From Quadrisphaera sp. RL12-1S (GTDB lineage: Bacteria; Actinomycetota; Actinomycetes; Actinomycetales; Quadrisphaeraceae), in NCBI RefSeq assembly GCF_014270065.1, contig NZ_JACNME010000017.1:1-64000 (forward strand): DNA of 64,000 nt, written 5' to 3'. The notes below the pieces were generated by a model. It was not told the origin of the DNA. It searched no databases and saw only the letters and a program-made list of their open reading frames with translations. Shown piece by piece: positions 40,704 to 48,807 of the stretch. Each line of letters starts with the position of its first letter. The stretch's first letter is position 1. Made by a program: the position numbers and the translations under genes.

Positions 40704-42011
40704 ATGGACCTCTCGACGTCGACCCCGTCCCGCCGCACCGTCCTCGGCATGGGCGGCGCCCTGGGCCTGGCCGGCCTGCTCGCCGCCTGCGGCAGCGGCG
40801 GCAGCTCCGGTGCCTCCGGCGGCGGCAGCTCCTCGGGGAACCTGCGCGTGTGGTTCATGAAGGACTCGGTGAGCCAGAAGGGCATGGACTGGCTCAAGCA
40901 GACCTTCGAGCAGCAGAACCCCGGCTCCACCCTCACCTACGAGATCCAGGTGTGGGACGGCATCGTGGCCAAGCTGCAGACCGCGCTGGCCAGCGCGGAC
41001 TCCACCCCCGACATCATCGAGCTGGGCAACACCCAGGCCCCCACCTTCTGCGCCGTGGGCGCCCTGGAGGACCTGTCGGACATGAAGTCCGAGCTCGGCG
41101 GGGACGACCTCACCAAGTCCCTCGTGGACCTGGGCAGCTACGACGGGAAGATGTACGCCGCGCCGTTCTACGCCGGCAGCCGGATCTTCTTCTACCGCAA
41201 GGACCTCTTCGCCGCCGCCGGTGTGCAGGTGCCCACCACCATCGACGAGCTGACCGCCGCCGCCACCACGCTGCAGCAGGCGAACGCCTCCACGGCGAAC
41301 TTCTCCGGCATCTACCTGCCCGGCATCAGCTGGCAGAGCTGCATCGCGTGGCTGTTCACCAACGGCGGGCTGCTGGCCTCCCAGCAGGGCGACACCTGGA
41401 AGGGCGGGCTGTCCACCCCGGAGGCCCAGAAGTCCCTGCAGCAGCTGCAGGCGATCTGGAAGACGGGCTCGACGTCCGGCACCGTCACCGACTCCACCAC
41501 CGCCAGCCAGCCGTTCGTGCCGTTCAACACCAACGAGACGGCGATGTTCTTCGGCTTCAACTGGCACCTGAAGTCCATCGACCAGGGCCTGGTCAGCGCC
41601 GACAAGGTCGGCTACTTCGGCTTCCCGCCGGCGGCCGCGGGCGGCGTCGGCAAGCCGTTCGCCGGCGGCTCCAACGTGGCGATCTCGGCGAAGTCCTCCA
41701 AGAAGGACCTCGCCAAGAAGGCCATGCAGCTGATCTTCTCCAAGGACTTCCAGGAGGCCTTCGCCACCGAGGGCGGCTGGGTGCCCGGCAACCTCAAGTA
41801 CGCCTCGGCCCTCGGCAGCGACGAGCTGTCCACCCTCACCACCGCCGCGGTGAAGAACTCCGTCGGCACCCCGGCCGCCAAGAACTGGGCGCTGGTCGAG
41901 GGCGCCAAGACCGTGGACGACTTCTACGTGGCGATGGGCGCCGGCAAGGACCCGGTCTCCCTCGCGGCCGCCGCCGACGCCGCCATGGAGAAGGTCCTCA
42001 ACCAGGCCTGA
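40704..42011 (+). CDS. Sugar-binding lipoprotein of an ABC importer (ROK operon)
   Basis: A 435-residue family 1 solute-binding protein. The signal RRTVLGMGGALGLAGLLAAC has twin Arg and a LAAC lipobox (Cys about 29), followed by a Gly/Ser linker. NLRVWFMKDSVSQKGMDW and YRKDLFAAAGVQVPTTIDEL are typical CUT1 features; a conserved AAPFYAGSRIFFY segment is in the middle. Closest by pattern to amino-sugar or N-acetyl-oligosaccharide binders, but this is a guess. ATG with CAGGAG upstream. Two permeases and a ROK kinase follow. Confidence 0.9.
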   Translation: MDLSTSTPSRRTVLGMGGALGLAGLLAACGSGGSSGASGGGSSSGNLRVWFMKDSVSQKGMDWLKQTFEQQNPGSTLTYEIQVWDGIVAKLQTALASADSTPDIIELGNTQAPTFCAVGALEDLSDMKSELGGDDLTKSLVDLGSYDGKMYAAPFYAGSRIFFYRKDLFAAAGVQVPTTIDELTAAATTLQQANASTANFSGIYLPGISWQSCIAWLFTNGGLLASQQGDTWKGGLSTPEAQKSLQQLQAIWKTGSTSGTVTDSTTASQPFVPFNTNETAMFFGFNWHLKSIDQGLVSADKVGYFGFPPAAAGGVGKPFAGGSNVAISAKSSKKDLAKKAMQLIFSKDFQEAFATEGGWVPGNLKYASALGSDELSTLTTAAVKNSVGTPAAKNWALVEGAKTVDDFYVAMGAGKDPVSLAAAADAAMEKVLNQA

Positions 42012-42054
42012 CCGCCACCCCCTCCCGACCGGACCCGAGGCGAGGAGCCGCCAC

Positions 42055-43011
42055 GTGACCACCGCAGTGCAGCAGCGAGCGCCGCGCGCACGCCGCCCTC
42101 AGCGCGTCAGCGAACCCCTGAGCCGGCGCTCCGAGCGCCGCATGGCGGCGCTGCTGCTGGTGCCGGCGGTGGCCGTGGTGGCCCTCGCCCTCGGGTACCC
42201 CCTGGTCCGCCAGGTGGTGATGTCGTTCCAGCAGTTCGGCCTGGCCCAGCAGTTCGGGCAGCCGCCGGCGTTCGTCGGGCTGGACAACTTCACCACGGTG
42301 CTGTCCGACCCGTCGTTCTGGGCGGTGCTCGGGCGCTCGGTGGGCTTCTGCTTCGTGGTGGCGCTGCTCACCATGGTGGTCGGGACGGCGGGCGCGCTGC
42401 TGCTGACGGCCTGCTCGCGGCCGGTGGCGGTCAGCGTGCAGGTGGTGATGCTGCTGGCGTGGGCGATGCCCGTGCTGAGCTCGCTGCAGGTCTTCCAGTG
42501 GATGTTCGACTCCCGCTCGGGGGTGGTCGACTGGGCGCTGGTCCAGGCCGGCTTCGGCTCCATGGCGGGCTACAACTGGTTCTCCACGCCGGTGGCGTTC
42601 TTCTTCGTGGCGGGCCTGCTCGTCACGTGGATGAGCGTGCCGCTGGTGGTGTTCATGGTCTACGCCGCCGTCACCCAGATCGACACCTCCGTGCTGGAGG
42701 CGGCGGCCCTGGACGGGGCCGGCCCGGCGCAGGCGTTCCGGCACGTCATCGCCCCGTCCATTGCACCGGTGCTCGCGCTGGTGTCGCTGCTGGAGATCAT
42801 CTGGGACCTGCGGGTGTTCACGCAGTTCCACGTCCTGCAGTCCAACGGGGGCATCACCGAGCAGACCAACGTGCTGGGCACGTACGTCTACCAGGTGGGC
42901 CTGGCCGGCGGGAACTACGGCGCCGCCTCCGCCGCCGCCCTCATCCTCCTGCTGCTGACCCTCGCGATCAGCGCCCGGTACATCGCCCTGCTGCTGAAGG
43001 AGCCGGCATGA
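42055..43011 (+). CDS. ABC sugar permease (first, ROK operon)
   Basis: A 318-residue CUT1 permease with six helices after a basic N-terminus. The EAA loop reads LEAAALDGAGPAQAFRHVIAPSI (about 214-236). GTG start with GGCGAGGAG upstream; stop overlaps the next ATG (ATGA). Pairs with the permease at 43008. No ATPase gene in the operon, so it presumably uses a shared ATPase. Confidence 0.92.
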   Translation: MTTAVQQRAPRARRPQRVSEPLSRRSERRMAALLLVPAVAVVALALGYPLVRQVVMSFQQFGLAQQFGQPPAFVGLDNFTTVLSDPSFWAVLGRSVGFCFVVALLTMVVGTAGALLLTACSRPVAVSVQVVMLLAWAMPVLSSLQVFQWMFDSRSGVVDWALVQAGFGSMAGYNWFSTPVAFFFVAGLLVTWMSVPLVVFMVYAAVTQIDTSVLEAAALDGAGPAQAFRHVIAPSIAPVLALVSLLEIIWDLRVFTQFHVLQSNGGITEQTNVLGTYVYQVGLAGGNYGAASAAALILLLLTLAISARYIALLLKEPA

Positions 43012-43940
43012 CCGTCGTGTCGAACCCGCCCACCTCGCCGTCCGCGGGCGGTGCCGCTCCCGGCCTGCAGGCCACCACGCCGCTGGCGGCGGTGGCCAGG
43101 GCCCGGCGCAGCCCGCGGCGCCGCGTGCTGGGCGTGCTCGCCAACGCCGTCGCCGTGGTCTTCGGGCTGGCGTGGCTGTTCCCCGTGTACTGGATGCTCA
43201 ACACGGCGTTCCTCACCAACAGCCAGATCCAGCAGCGCACGCCGGTGCTCTTCCCCGTGGGGGGCACGGCCTCCCACTTCGCGCAGGTGCTCTCCTCCCC
43301 CGCGTTCTGGTCGGCGATGCGGATGAGCCTGGCCATCGCGCTCGTCGTCGTCCTCGGGGCGATGGTGTTCGGCTTCCTCGCGGCGCTCGCGCTGTCCCGC
43401 TTCCGCTTCCGCGGCCGCACGCAGCTCGTCGTCGCGGTGCTCGTCATCCAGATGATCCCCGCGGAGGCGCTGTTCATCTCCCAGTACCGGATGCTCGACG
43501 GCTGGGGTCTGCTGAACTCCGTGGCCGGCATGAGCCTGCTGTACCTGGGCGCCAACATCCCCTTCACCATCTGGATGCTCAAGGGCTTCGTGGACGGCGT
43601 CCCGGTGGAGCTGGAGGAGGCCGCCATGCTCGACGGCTGCTCCCGGATGGGCGCGTTCGTGCGCATCACGTTCCCGCTGCTGGGCTCGGGCCTCGTCGCG
43701 TCCTCGATCTTCGCCTTCCTGGCCTCCTGGAACGAGTACACCCTCGCGCTGGTGGCGCTCACCAGCGACGGCGCCCGCACGCTGCCGCTGTGGCTGACCA
43801 GCTTCAGCGGGCAGAACCAGGTCACCGACTGGGGCGCGATCATGGCGGGGTCCACGCTCATGGCGGTGCCCGTGGTGGTGCTGTTCATGACCGTGCAGAA
43901 GCGCATGGCCGCCGGCCTCACGGCGGGCGCCGTCAAGTGA
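43008..43940 (+). CDS. ABC sugar permease (second, ROK operon)
   Basis: A 310-residue MalG-type permease with six helices and EAA loop LEEAAMLDGCSRMGAFVRITF (about 204-224), ending QKRMAAGLTAGAVK. ATG and stop both overlap neighbours by four bases. Together with 42055 it makes the import channel for the ligand of the lipoprotein at 40704. Confidence 0.92.
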   Translation: MTVVSNPPTSPSAGGAAPGLQATTPLAAVARARRSPRRRVLGVLANAVAVVFGLAWLFPVYWMLNTAFLTNSQIQQRTPVLFPVGGTASHFAQVLSSPAFWSAMRMSLAIALVVVLGAMVFGFLAALALSRFRFRGRTQLVVAVLVIQMIPAEALFISQYRMLDGWGLLNSVAGMSLLYLGANIPFTIWMLKGFVDGVPVELEEAAMLDGCSRMGAFVRITFPLLGSGLVASSIFAFLASWNEYTLALVALTSDGARTLPLWLTSFSGQNQVTDWGAIMAGSTLMAVPVVVLFMTVQKRMAAGLTAGAVK

Positions 43941-44971
43941 GCACCCCCGCACCGCCCGCCACCGCGGCCGGGCCAGCCCCGGGTCTCTTCCCCCGCCTGG
44001 ACCTGCGCGCCGGCCGCCCCGTGGTGGCGGTGGACGTGGGCGGGACCCTCACCAAGACCGCGCTGGTGGACGGCCGCGGCGAGGTGCTGGAGGTCCGCTC
44101 CGAGCCCACCGTGCTGCGCTCGGCGACCGGGCTGCTCGACCAGCTGGCCCTCGCCGTGGCCGACCTCGCCGCCGCCCACGCCGAGGGCCACCCCGACGCC
44201 GTGCCCGCCGCGGTGGGCGTGCACGTGCCGGGCCTGGTGGACGACGCGCGCGGCACGGTGCTGCTGGCCGAGAACCTCGGGCTGCGCGACGTGCCGCTGC
44301 GCGACCAGCTGGCCGCCCGCACCGGGCTCCCGGTCAGCCTGGGCAACGACGCGCGCGGCGCGGGCACCGCGGAGTTCCGCATGGGCGCTGCCCGCGGGGC
44401 GCGCACCGCCGTGGTCATCAGCATCGGCACGGGCATCGGCGGAGCCGTCTTCGTGGACGGCCGCCTGCACGACGGCGACGGCTTCGGCTGCGAGCTCGGC
44501 CACATGCCGGTGCTCGTGCCCGGGCGGCGCGCGCCCGTGGTGTGCGCCTGCGGCGGGCCGTCCTGCCTGGAGCAGTGGGCCTCGGCCGGGGGCATCGCGC
44601 GGTCGTACGCGCGGGTCACCGGCAGGCCCGCGCACGGCGCCCGGGAGGTGTTCGACGCCGCGAGGGCCGGCGACGACGACGCCGCGCGCGTGGTCGGTGA
44701 CGGCCTCGACGCCCTCGCCCTGGCCGTCGCGCAGCTGGCCACCGTGCTGGCCCCGGAGGTGGTGGTCATCGCCGGCGGCCTGTCGCGCGCCGGGGCGGAG
44801 CTGTTCGACCCGCTGCACGAGCGGCTGGAGCAGCTGCTGACGTTCCACCGGCGCCCGCGCCTGGTGCCCGCGCGCTTCGGGGACGGCGCCGGCGTGATCG
44901 CCTCGGCGCTGCGCGCCGACGAGCTGCTGGAGCAGCTGGTGCTCCCGCTGCAGCAGGGTCCGTCCTCGTGA
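43937..44971 (+). CDS. ROK-family sugar kinase
   Basis: A 344-residue ROK kinase. The ATP-binding motif is VVAVDVGGTLTKTALVDGRG (about 29-48), the catalytic Asp lies in LGNDARGAG (about 139), and the zinc signature is ELGHMPVLVPG followed by CACGGPSCLEQWAS (about 187-215). It phosphorylates a hexose or amino hexose, such as glucose, N-acetylglucosamine, N-acetylmannosamine or allose. There is no HTH, so it is a kinase and not a regulator. Overlaps both neighbours by four bases. Adjacent isomerase and oxidoreductase genes may use its product. Confidence 0.9.
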   Translation: MSTPAPPATAAGPAPGLFPRLDLRAGRPVVAVDVGGTLTKTALVDGRGEVLEVRSEPTVLRSATGLLDQLALAVADLAAAHAEGHPDAVPAAVGVHVPGLVDDARGTVLLAENLGLRDVPLRDQLAARTGLPVSLGNDARGAGTAEFRMGAARGARTAVVISIGTGIGGAVFVDGRLHDGDGFGCELGHMPVLVPGRRAPVVCACGGPSCLEQWASAGGIARSYARVTGRPAHGAREVFDAARAGDDDAARVVGDGLDALALAVAQLATVLAPEVVVIAGGLSRAGAELFDPLHERLEQLLTFHRRPRLVPARFGDGAGVIASALRADELLEQLVLPLQQGPSS

Positions 44972-46308
44972 GCGGCATGATCGGTGCGGTGAGCACCGAC
45001 CGCCCCGACGGGACGCGCAGGCCGGGGCCTCCCGCCGTCCTGACGCCTCCGGGCACCACGGCTCGGCCGGCGGCTCGGCCGGCAGCACGGCCAGCAGCAC
45101 GGCCGGCGCGGCCCGTGCGCGACGCGGAGCTCGCCGGGGGGACCTCCTCGGCCATCCTGCGCGCCGTGGCCGGTGGCGCCGCCACCGACAGAGCGGCGCT
45201 GGCGCGCCGGCTCGGGCTGGCGCCGTCCACCGTGACCGTCAAGGTCGGCGAGCTCATCGCCGCCGGGGTGCTGGTGGAGGCGGGCGCGGCGTCCGCCACC
45301 GGCGGCCGGCCCGCGCGGGTGCTGCGGCTGACCCCGGACGGCGGCTGCATCCTCGCCGCGGAGCTGGGCCGCCACCACGCGCGGATCGCGCTGCTGGACA
45401 TGTCGGGCTCGCTCGTGAGCTCCTCCGACCTGGCCCTCGACGTGGCGGCGGGTCCCGAGCCGGTGCTGGCGGACCTCGTGGCCGCGTGGACGGACCTGCG
45501 CGGGGCCATCCCCGCGGAGGCGGTGCGGGCGGTGGGCGTGGCGCTGCCCGGCCCGGTGTCCAGCCGCAGCGGCGCCGTCGACTCCCCCGCGGCCATGCCG
45601 GGCTGGCACCGCTTCGGCGTGGGGGCCCACCTGTCGGCCGAGCTCGGGCTGCCGGCGGTGGTGGAGAACGACGCCAACGCCATGGCGCTGGGCGAGTGCA
45701 CCGCCCTCGGGGCCGCCGAGGCCGCCCCCGACGACGACGCTGACGAGGCGGCCCCGCCCGCGGGCGCGCCGGCCAACCTGCTGTTCGTCAAGGCCGGCTC
45801 CTCCGTGGGCTGCGGCCTGGTGCTCGACGGTCGGCTCTACCGCGGGGCGACGGCGCTGGCCGGGGACCTGGCGCACGTCGTCGTGGGGTCGACCGGCGAC
45901 GCGCCCTGCAACTGCGGGAACCGGGGCTGCCTCGACACCGTGGTGGGGGGCTCGTACATCCTCGCCGACCTGCGAAGCCGGGGCATCGACGCCCGCGAGC
46001 CCCGCGACATCGCCCGGCTGGTGGGAGACGGGGACGCGGTGGCCACCACCCGCGTGCGCGCCGCGGGGCGGCTGCTGGGGCAGACGCTGTCGGCGGTGGT
46101 GAACTTCGTGAACCCCGACGCGGTGGTGCTCGGCGGCCTCATCTCGACGCTGGAGCCGTTCGTGGCGGCGGTGCGCTCGCAGCTGTACGAGAACTGCCAC
46201 CCGCTGGCCACCCGCGACCTGCGGATCGCGCAGAGCGTGGCGGGTGCGGACGCCGGGGTGCTGGGCGTGGGGCAGCTGGCGCTGCGGCAGGCGCTGACGG
46301 CGCTGTGA
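44968..46308 (+). CDS. ROK-family transcriptional repressor
   Basis: A 446-residue regulator. An N-terminal ARPA-repeat stretch (about 32-45, from 12-bp units at about 45060-45105) precedes a winged HTH with TDRAALARRLGLAPSTVTVKV and ATGGRPARVLRL (about 70-118). The ROK sensor domain follows with ENDANAMALGE and the zinc cluster CNCGNRGCLD (about 311-320). It should bind a sugar or sugar phosphate and control the transport operon; the repeats at 38953 and 40540 are candidate sites. An Asp-rich insert (near 252-262) is unusual. Overlaps both neighbours. Confidence 0.9.
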   Translation: MSGMIGAVSTDRPDGTRRPGPPAVLTPPGTTARPAARPAARPAARPARPVRDAELAGGTSSAILRAVAGGAATDRAALARRLGLAPSTVTVKVGELIAAGVLVEAGAASATGGRPARVLRLTPDGGCILAAELGRHHARIALLDMSGSLVSSSDLALDVAAGPEPVLADLVAAWTDLRGAIPAEAVRAVGVALPGPVSSRSGAVDSPAAMPGWHRFGVGAHLSAELGLPAVVENDANAMALGECTALGAAEAAPDDDADEAAPPAGAPANLLFVKAGSSVGCGLVLDGRLYRGATALAGDLAHVVVGSTGDAPCNCGNRGCLDTVVGGSYILADLRSRGIDAREPRDIARLVGDGDAVATTRVRAAGRLLGQTLSAVVNFVNPDAVVLGGLISTLEPFVAAVRSQLYENCHPLATRDLRIAQSVAGADAGVLGVGQLALRQALTAL

Positions 46309-47063
46309 CGGTGGCGCTGGAGGTCACCGTCGACTCCCCGGCCGGTGCCCGCGCGGCCCGCGACGGCGGCGCGGACCGGGTGGAGCTGTGCTCGGCGCTG
46401 GAGCTGGGCGGGCTGACGCCGTCGCCGGGGGCGCTGGCCGCGTGCCTGGGGGTGGAGCGGGCGCTGCCCGTGCACGTGCTGGTCCGCCCGCGCCCGGGCG
46501 GCTTCACCTACGACGACGACGAGCTGGCGACGTCCCTGCGCGACGTGGAGGCGGCGGTCGCCGCGGGGGCAGCCGGGGTGGTGGTGGGCGCGCTGCGGGT
46601 GCGCGGGGGTGCCCTGGTGCTCGACGAGGCCTTCCTCGCCGAGGCGGTGTCGCGGGCCCGTGCGGTGCGCGCCGACGTCGACGTGGTGCTGCACCGCGCC
46701 GTCGACCAGCTGGCGCAGCCCTCGGCCGCGGTGGCGGTGCTGGCCCGGTGCGGCGTGGACCGGGTGCTGACCTCGGGCGGCGCGCCGCGCGCGGTCAACG
46801 GGCTCGCCGAGCTGGCGGCGGTGGCCGAGGCGGGACGGGCGGCCGGTGTGCAGGTCATGGCGGGTGCTGGCGTGCGGCCCGAGCAGGTGGCGGCGCTGGT
46901 GGCGGCCGGGGTGCACGCGGTGCACCTGTCGGCCCGCCGCCCGGTGCGCGCCGCCGGGCCGCGGGTGGCGGTCGGCGCCGCCGACGACGGAGCGCACTCC
47001 GAGACCGACCCGGCCCTGGTGGCCGCCGTCCGCGCCGCCCTCGACGCCCTCCCCTCACCGTGA
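46305..47063 (+). CDS. cutC: CutC-family protein
   Basis: A 252-residue TIM-barrel protein of the CutC family: LEVTVDSPAGARAARDGGADRVELCSALELGGLTPSPG opens the protein, then HVLVRPRPGGFTYDDDE, RAVDQ and VDRVLTSGGAPRAVNGL. CutC was linked to copper tolerance in E. coli, but its frequent place in sugar operons points to a carbohydrate role. GTG overlaps the repressor stop. Its TGA is part of the GTGATCATGG element at 47058-47070. Last gene in the run. Confidence 0.87.
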   Translation: MTVALEVTVDSPAGARAARDGGADRVELCSALELGGLTPSPGALAACLGVERALPVHVLVRPRPGGFTYDDDELATSLRDVEAAVAAGAAGVVVGALRVRGGALVLDEAFLAEAVSRARAVRADVDVVLHRAVDQLAQPSAAVAVLARCGVDRVLTSGGAPRAVNGLAELAAVAEAGRAAGVQVMAGAGVRPEQVAALVAAGVHAVHLSARRPVRAAGPRVAVGAADDGAHSETDPALVAAVRAALDALPSP

Positions 47064-47070
47064 TCATGGG
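47058..47070 (+). repeat. GTGATCATGG 3'-end element, short copy D
   Basis: CCGTGATCATGGG holds the CutC stop codon (47061-47063). The trailing segment differs from the longer copies at 36316 and 36808, so it is a truncated or diverged member. The rest of 47071-47204 holds a GGTCCG repeat (47105-47128, four units) and no gene. Confidence 0.55.
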
Positions 47071-47204
47071 GTAGCAGGCGGGCAGGCTCGCGTCCGGTGG
47101 GCAGGTCCGGGTCCGGGTCCGGGTCCGGGGCCGGAAGCGGACGCCAGGCTCCCCAGCAGTCGCGGGAGCACCGGGGAGGCGGGGTGAGGGCCCGCCCGCG
47201 GGGG

Positions 47205-47798
47205 TCAGGGGTGGGTGGCGCGGTAGCGCGCCACGAGGCCCTCGGGGAGGTCCTCGCGGGTCAGGGCGAACGTGCGGTGGTCCCGCCAGGCGCCGTCGAT
47301 GTGGAGGAACCCCGCGCGCAGCCCCTCGTCGCGGAACCCGAGCTTCTCCACCACCCGCAGGCTCGCGGCGTTCTCCGGGCGGATGTTCACCTCGACGCGG
47401 TGCAGCCCCACCCGCAGGCAGTGGTCCACCACCAGCGCGACCGCCCGGGGCACGATCCCGCGCCCGGCCTGGCGGCCGTCGATCCAGTAGCCGACGTGCG
47501 CGGAGCGCATGGCGCCCCACGTGATGCCGCCGACGGTGACCTGCCCGGCGAAGGCGCCGTCCACCTCGAGGGCGAACGGCATCGCCGTCCCCGACCTGCC
47601 CTGGCGGGACAGCTCCCAGACCAGGCCCGCGAAGGTGCGCACGGGCGCGGCGCCGTCGGGGTTGGTGGCCTCCCAGGGCCGCAGCCAGGCGCCGTTGGCG
47701 GCGCGGACCTCGCGCCACGCGGAGCTGTCGCGCACGCGCAGCGGGCGCAGCACCACCTCGCCGTCGTGCAGGACGGCGGGCCAGCCCGTGGTGCTCAC
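47205..47798 (-). CDS. GNAT N-acetyltransferase, RimJ/RimL type
   Basis: A 197-residue acetyltransferase. VVLRPLRVRDSSAWREVR, VGYWIDGRQAGRGIVPRAVALVVDHC (acetyl-CoA loop R/Q-x-x-G-x-G) and RVEVNIRPENAASLRVVEKLGFRDEG match RimJ/RimL enzymes that acetylate protein N-termini, often of ribosomal proteins. ATG start at 47798. In actinobacteria this gene commonly sits near moaC/moeA/galU as here, but it has an 18-base gap to moaB and may be cotranscribed. Confidence 0.9.
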   Translation of the reverse strand: MSTTGWPAVLHDGEVVLRPLRVRDSSAWREVRAANGAWLRPWEATNPDGAAPVRTFAGLVWELSRQGRSGTAMPFALEVDGAFAGQVTVGGITWGAMRSAHVGYWIDGRQAGRGIVPRAVALVVDHCLRVGLHRVEVNIRPENAASLRVVEKLGFRDEGLRAGFLHIDGAWRDHRTFALTREDLPEGLVARYRATHP

Positions 47799-47816
47799 GC
47801 CCCGCTCACCAGCGGC

Positions 47817-48320
47817 TCATGACCGGGGGTGGTCGCCGCCGCGGCGCTGGTCGACGGCGTGGGGAAGCACCGCCGCGAGCACCTCCACGGCGTCGCGGCA
47901 GGCCCCGGGCGAGCCGGCCACGTTGACCACCAGGGTGCTCCCGGCCATCCCGGCCAGCCCCCGGGAGAGCACCGCCGTCGGCACGCCCTGGGCCAGGCCG
48001 GCGGCGCGCAGTGCCTCGGCGATGCCGGGCACCGGCCGGTCGAGGAGGGGCGCGGTCTGCTCCGGGGTCTGGTCGTGGGGGTTCAGGCCCGTCCCGCCGG
48101 TGGTGACGACGACGTCGAAGCCGGCGGCCACCGCCGCGCGCAGGGCTTCGCCCACGGGGTCGCCGTCGCGCACCACCTGCGGGCCGTCCACCGCGAGGCC
48201 GGCGGCGCGCAGGCCCTCGACGAGCACGGGCCCGGCGGTGTCCTCGTAGACGCCCGCCGCCGCGCGGTTGCTGACGGTGACGACCAGCGCCCGGGGCGAG
48301 GGGTCAGCGGTGCCAGTCAC
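47817..48320 (-). CDS. moaB: Molybdenum cofactor protein MoaB/Mog
   Basis: A 167-residue molybdopterin-binding MogA/MoaB-fold protein that adenylates molybdopterin before metal insertion. ALVVTVSNRAAAGVYEDTAGP, VVTTGGTGLNPHDQTPE (about 69-85) and LVVNVAGSPGACRDA carry the binding motifs. The GTG at 48320 overlaps the moaC end by 17 bases; an ATG at 48356 would extend it into moaC with non-conserved sequence. Works with MoaC and MoeA next to it. Confidence 0.92.
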   Translation of the reverse strand: MTGTADPSPRALVVTVSNRAAAGVYEDTAGPVLVEGLRAAGLAVDGPQVVRDGDPVGEALRAAVAAGFDVVVTTGGTGLNPHDQTPEQTAPLLDRPVPGIAEALRAAGLAQGVPTAVLSRGLAGMAGSTLVVNVAGSPGACRDAVEVLAAVLPHAVDQRRGGDHPRS

Positions 48321-48792
48321 CGGAGCGTCCCCCGCTCTTGGCGACCACCCGCACACCGGTGATCTCGGCCCGCTTGTCGAGGCCCTTGACCATGTCCACC
48401 AGCGCCAGCCCGGCCACGGCCACGGCGGTCAGCGCCTCCATCTCCACGCCGGTGCGGTCTGCCGTGCGCACGGTGGCCGTGAGCGCGACGCCCGGCCGCT
48501 GCGGGGCGGTGCTGACCTCCGCGACGACGTCGACGGCGTGCACCGCCACCGGGTGTGCCAGCGGCACCAGCTCAGGGGTGCGCTTGGCCGCCTGGACGCC
48601 CGCGATGCGGGCCACGGCGAGCGCGTCGCCCTTCGGCACGGTGCCGTCCAGGAGCGCCGCCACCACCTCGGGCGAGCAGACGACGAACCCCTCGGCGCGC
48701 GCCTCGCGCACGGTGACGTCCTTGGCGCTGACGTCGACCATGCGCGCGTTGCCGCGGGCGTCCAGGTGCGGGAAGCCCGCCGTTCCGCTCAT
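48304..48792 (-). CDS. moaC: Cyclic pyranopterin monophosphate synthase MoaC
   Basis: A 162-residue enzyme that makes cyclic pyranopterin monophosphate from the MoaA product. ARMVDVSAKDVTVREARA, GTVPKGDALAVARIAGVQAAKRT, LVPLAHPV, GVEMEALTAV, DMVKGLDK and KSGGRSG are the hallmark motifs, with conserved His, Glu and Lys present. Normal length. ATG start, 15 bases after moeA. Same operon as moaB and moeA. Confidence 0.95.
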   Translation of the reverse strand: MSGTAGFPHLDARGNARMVDVSAKDVTVREARAEGFVVCSPEVVAALLDGTVPKGDALAVARIAGVQAAKRTPELVPLAHPVAVHAVDVVAEVSTAPQRPGVALTATVRTADRTGVEMEALTAVAVAGLALVDMVKGLDKRAEITGVRVVAKSGGRSGDWHR

Positions 48793-48807
48793 GGGGTCAC
48801 CACCGCC

